Part shown: in pieces, positions 4,382-5,489 of the stretch
Numbering within the stretch: the first letter of the stretch is position 1
How the letters are laid out: each line of letters opens with the position of its first letter
Assembly: GCA_030612605.1 (NCBI GenBank)
Contig: JAUWNO010000166.1
Span: 1-5,489 of the forward strand
Direction of reading: 5' to 3'
DNA: 5,489 bases
From: Armatimonadota bacterium
GTDB taxonomy: Bacteria > Cloacimonadota > Cloacimonadia > Cloacimonadales > TCS61
Notes under the pieces: model-generated
Told to the model about the DNA's origin: nothing
Seen by the model: only the letters and a program-made list of their open reading frames with translations
The model's database searches: none
Made by a program: the position numbers and the translations under genes

Positions 4382-5489
4382 AAAATTTTCCATGTGATCG
4401 GAAACATCCGAAACCTGATCTTTGGTTTCAGAAAATTTCTGGGTTGTATGCATTAATCTTTCACTCAATTTCTTTGAAACTTGCCACAAAATTTTAGATG
4501 CAATTTCAGGATTTTCTTTCAGGATTTTAATTGCATTTTCTCTGGGAATTACCATAAGACTCACATCTGTTGTAGCCATAACAGAAACTTTATGGGGGAA
4601 ATCATAAAAAATGGAAGTTTCGTTGAAATGTTCACCTGTTTTCAGTTCGGAAACAACAACCTTCTCTTTATTGGTTGAGCTTGCTTTTAAAACCTGAAGT
4701 GTACCTTGCAGAACAATGAAAATATTATTGTTTATTTCTCCTGCTCTGAAAACAAAATCATTCTTTTTCAGATTAATGATTTCAGAAATGTAGAACAACT
4801 TTCTAAGTTCCTTTTTTGTGAAATCCTTGAAAATGATAATGTCCTGCAAATCAACATTTTGATTTACTCCGGATTTCTCGAAAATTCGTTTCTTATCAAT
4901 CTGGTATTTATCGTGCTTAATAATTTGTGCTTTGAGAATTATATCTTTTAAGGTTTCTATGAATTCTTTAGTATGTTCTAATAATATCCTCCATTTTTTT
5001 TGGAATTCCAGGTATGTTTCAAAAGTATTATAATGTGGAATTGCATCATAACGGGCAAGATAGATATTTTTGATAGTTTCTTTACATGCCTCTATATTAT
5101 TATCTGCCAGATAATTCAGAGCCAGGATTATATTGGTTTTAAAGATTTTATCTCCCAGATCCGGTTTCATGAATTCTCCGGGATAAGGATCAAAATCCTC
5201 CGGTTTGATTTCAAACAGGTTTGTTTTTGGTTTCTGTGTATCGAATTTGGATTTATCATACAAAAACCGATAAATATCTTCCCTGAATCTCTTCCAGACC
5301 GGATGCTTTTTGGGTGGGGGAAGATGTTTAATTGCAAGTTGATTATCCAGGTAAAAATTGAAACCGAACATCTTGGAATTCAGCACATAATCCGTATCTT
5401 CACCTCTTGTAACCTTCGGATCAAAAGGAACAATTCTCATTAGATTTCGGTGAATGACCATAGCACCGCCAACAGCAAATGGTGTTTTC
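4373..5489 (-). CDS. Glycosyltransferase family 2-like / cNMP-binding-like fusion, C-terminal part (5' end beyond the right edge)
   Basis: The frame is open to the window edge; the first Met (5461) is inside 'TPFAVGGAMVIHRN', so the real start lies outside. The visible 371 residues begin with the end of a GT-A domain: 'VGGAMVIHRNLM', then 'VTRGEDTDYV' (Glu-Asp at 5401-5396), resembling the 'GGxxxxRR' and 'ED' segments around the catalytic base of family 2 enzymes, followed by 'FGFNFYLD' and 'HLPPPKKHPVWKRFRED'. A mainly helical linker spans about 5240-4870. From about 4849 to 4448 there is a Crp-like cNMP domain: 'FKDFTKKELRKL', 'GEINNNIFIVLQGTLQV', 'LKTGEHFNETSIFYDFPHKVSV', 'TDVSLMVIPRENAIKILKENP', and a C-terminal helix 'ASKILWQVSKKLSERL'. 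There is no helix-turn-helix after it, so it is not a transcription factor. The protein is probably a cytoplasmic sugar transferase with a regulatory or docking domain. Phosphate-cassette residues differ from cAMP binders. The gene is coupled to the GT4 gene downstream. Confidence 0.82.
   Translation of the reverse strand, partial: KTPFAVGGAMVIHRNLMRIVPFDPKVTRGEDTDYVLNSKMFGFNFYLDNQLAIKHLPPPKKHPVWKRFREDIYRFLYDKSKFDTQKPKTNLFEIKPEDFDPYPGEFMKPDLGDKIFKTNIILALNYLADNNIEACKETIKNIYLARYDAIPHYNTFETYLEFQKKWRILLEHTKEFIETLKDIILKAQIIKHDKYQIDKKRIFEKSGVNQNVDLQDIIIFKDFTKKELRKLFYISEIINLKKNDFVFRAGEINNNIFIVLQGTLQVLKASSTNKEKVVVSELKTGEHFNETSIFYDFPHKVSVMATTDVSLMVIPRENAIKILKENPEIASKILWQVSKKLSERLMHTTQKFSETKDQVSDVSDHMENFEV

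Noticed and set aside
5000..5443. 147-residue open frame on the plus strand
   Set aside because: It lies entirely antisense to the glycosyltransferase-cNMP gene, has Cys/Ile/Phe-rich composition typical of reverse-strand translation, and shows no domain or ribosome binding site.
5459..5461. ATG at 5461 as the start of the glycosyltransferase-cNMP gene
   Set aside because: The frame stays open upstream and reads 'TPFAVGGA', which fits the conserved GT-A segment, so this Met is internal.

Overview
This window looks like part of an AT-rich bacterial genome. The most likely source is the candidate phylum Cloacimonadota (Cloacimonetes, WWE1) or a relative in the Fibrobacterota-Chlorobiota-Bacteroidota neighbourhood. 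The strongest hint is the 580-residue protein at 1383-3125. It opens with a signal peptide and an 'IINVPADQPTIQAGI' type start, carries a glycine-rich beta-helix, and ends in a 'NYPNPFNPSTTISF' FlgD-like / type IX secretion sorting module. This combination is typical of that group. The assignment rests on recognition of protein style and not on a marker gene.

All four protein genes lie on the minus strand, so transcription runs from high to low coordinates. (1) 4373-5489 is the 3' part of a gene open at the right edge. It encodes the end of a GT-A (family 2-like) glycosyltransferase domain joined through a helical linker to a C-terminal cyclic-nucleotide-binding-like (Crp/cNMP) domain. (2) 3183-4373 is a complete GT4-type (GT-B) glycosyltransferase whose ATG shares one base with the previous stop (TGATG), a sign of translational coupling. 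(3) After a 57-base gap almost filled by a 17-bp-arm hairpin comes 1383-3125, the secreted beta-helix protein. (4) After a 264-base AT-rich gap with promoter-like and palindromic sequences comes 1-1118, the N-terminal part of a secreted transglutaminase-like protein that runs off the left edge.

The two glycosyltransferases very probably work together in building or decorating a surface polysaccharide, glycolipid or glycoprotein, and one of them carries an apparent regulatory domain. The two downstream genes encode exported proteins. The beta-helix protein is a likely type IX secretion cargo; the transglutaminase-like protein may be another, but its C-terminus is outside the window. Whether the sugar-transfer genes and the exported-protein genes form one functional unit cannot be decided from the window.

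The most interesting points are the glycosyltransferase-cNMP fusion with its altered phosphate-binding cassette, the transcript-strand-biased hairpin at 3144-3187, and a cluster of three low-complexity repeat tracts in the reading frame of the sorting module. I found no tRNA, rRNA, CRISPR array, insertion sequence or phage gene.
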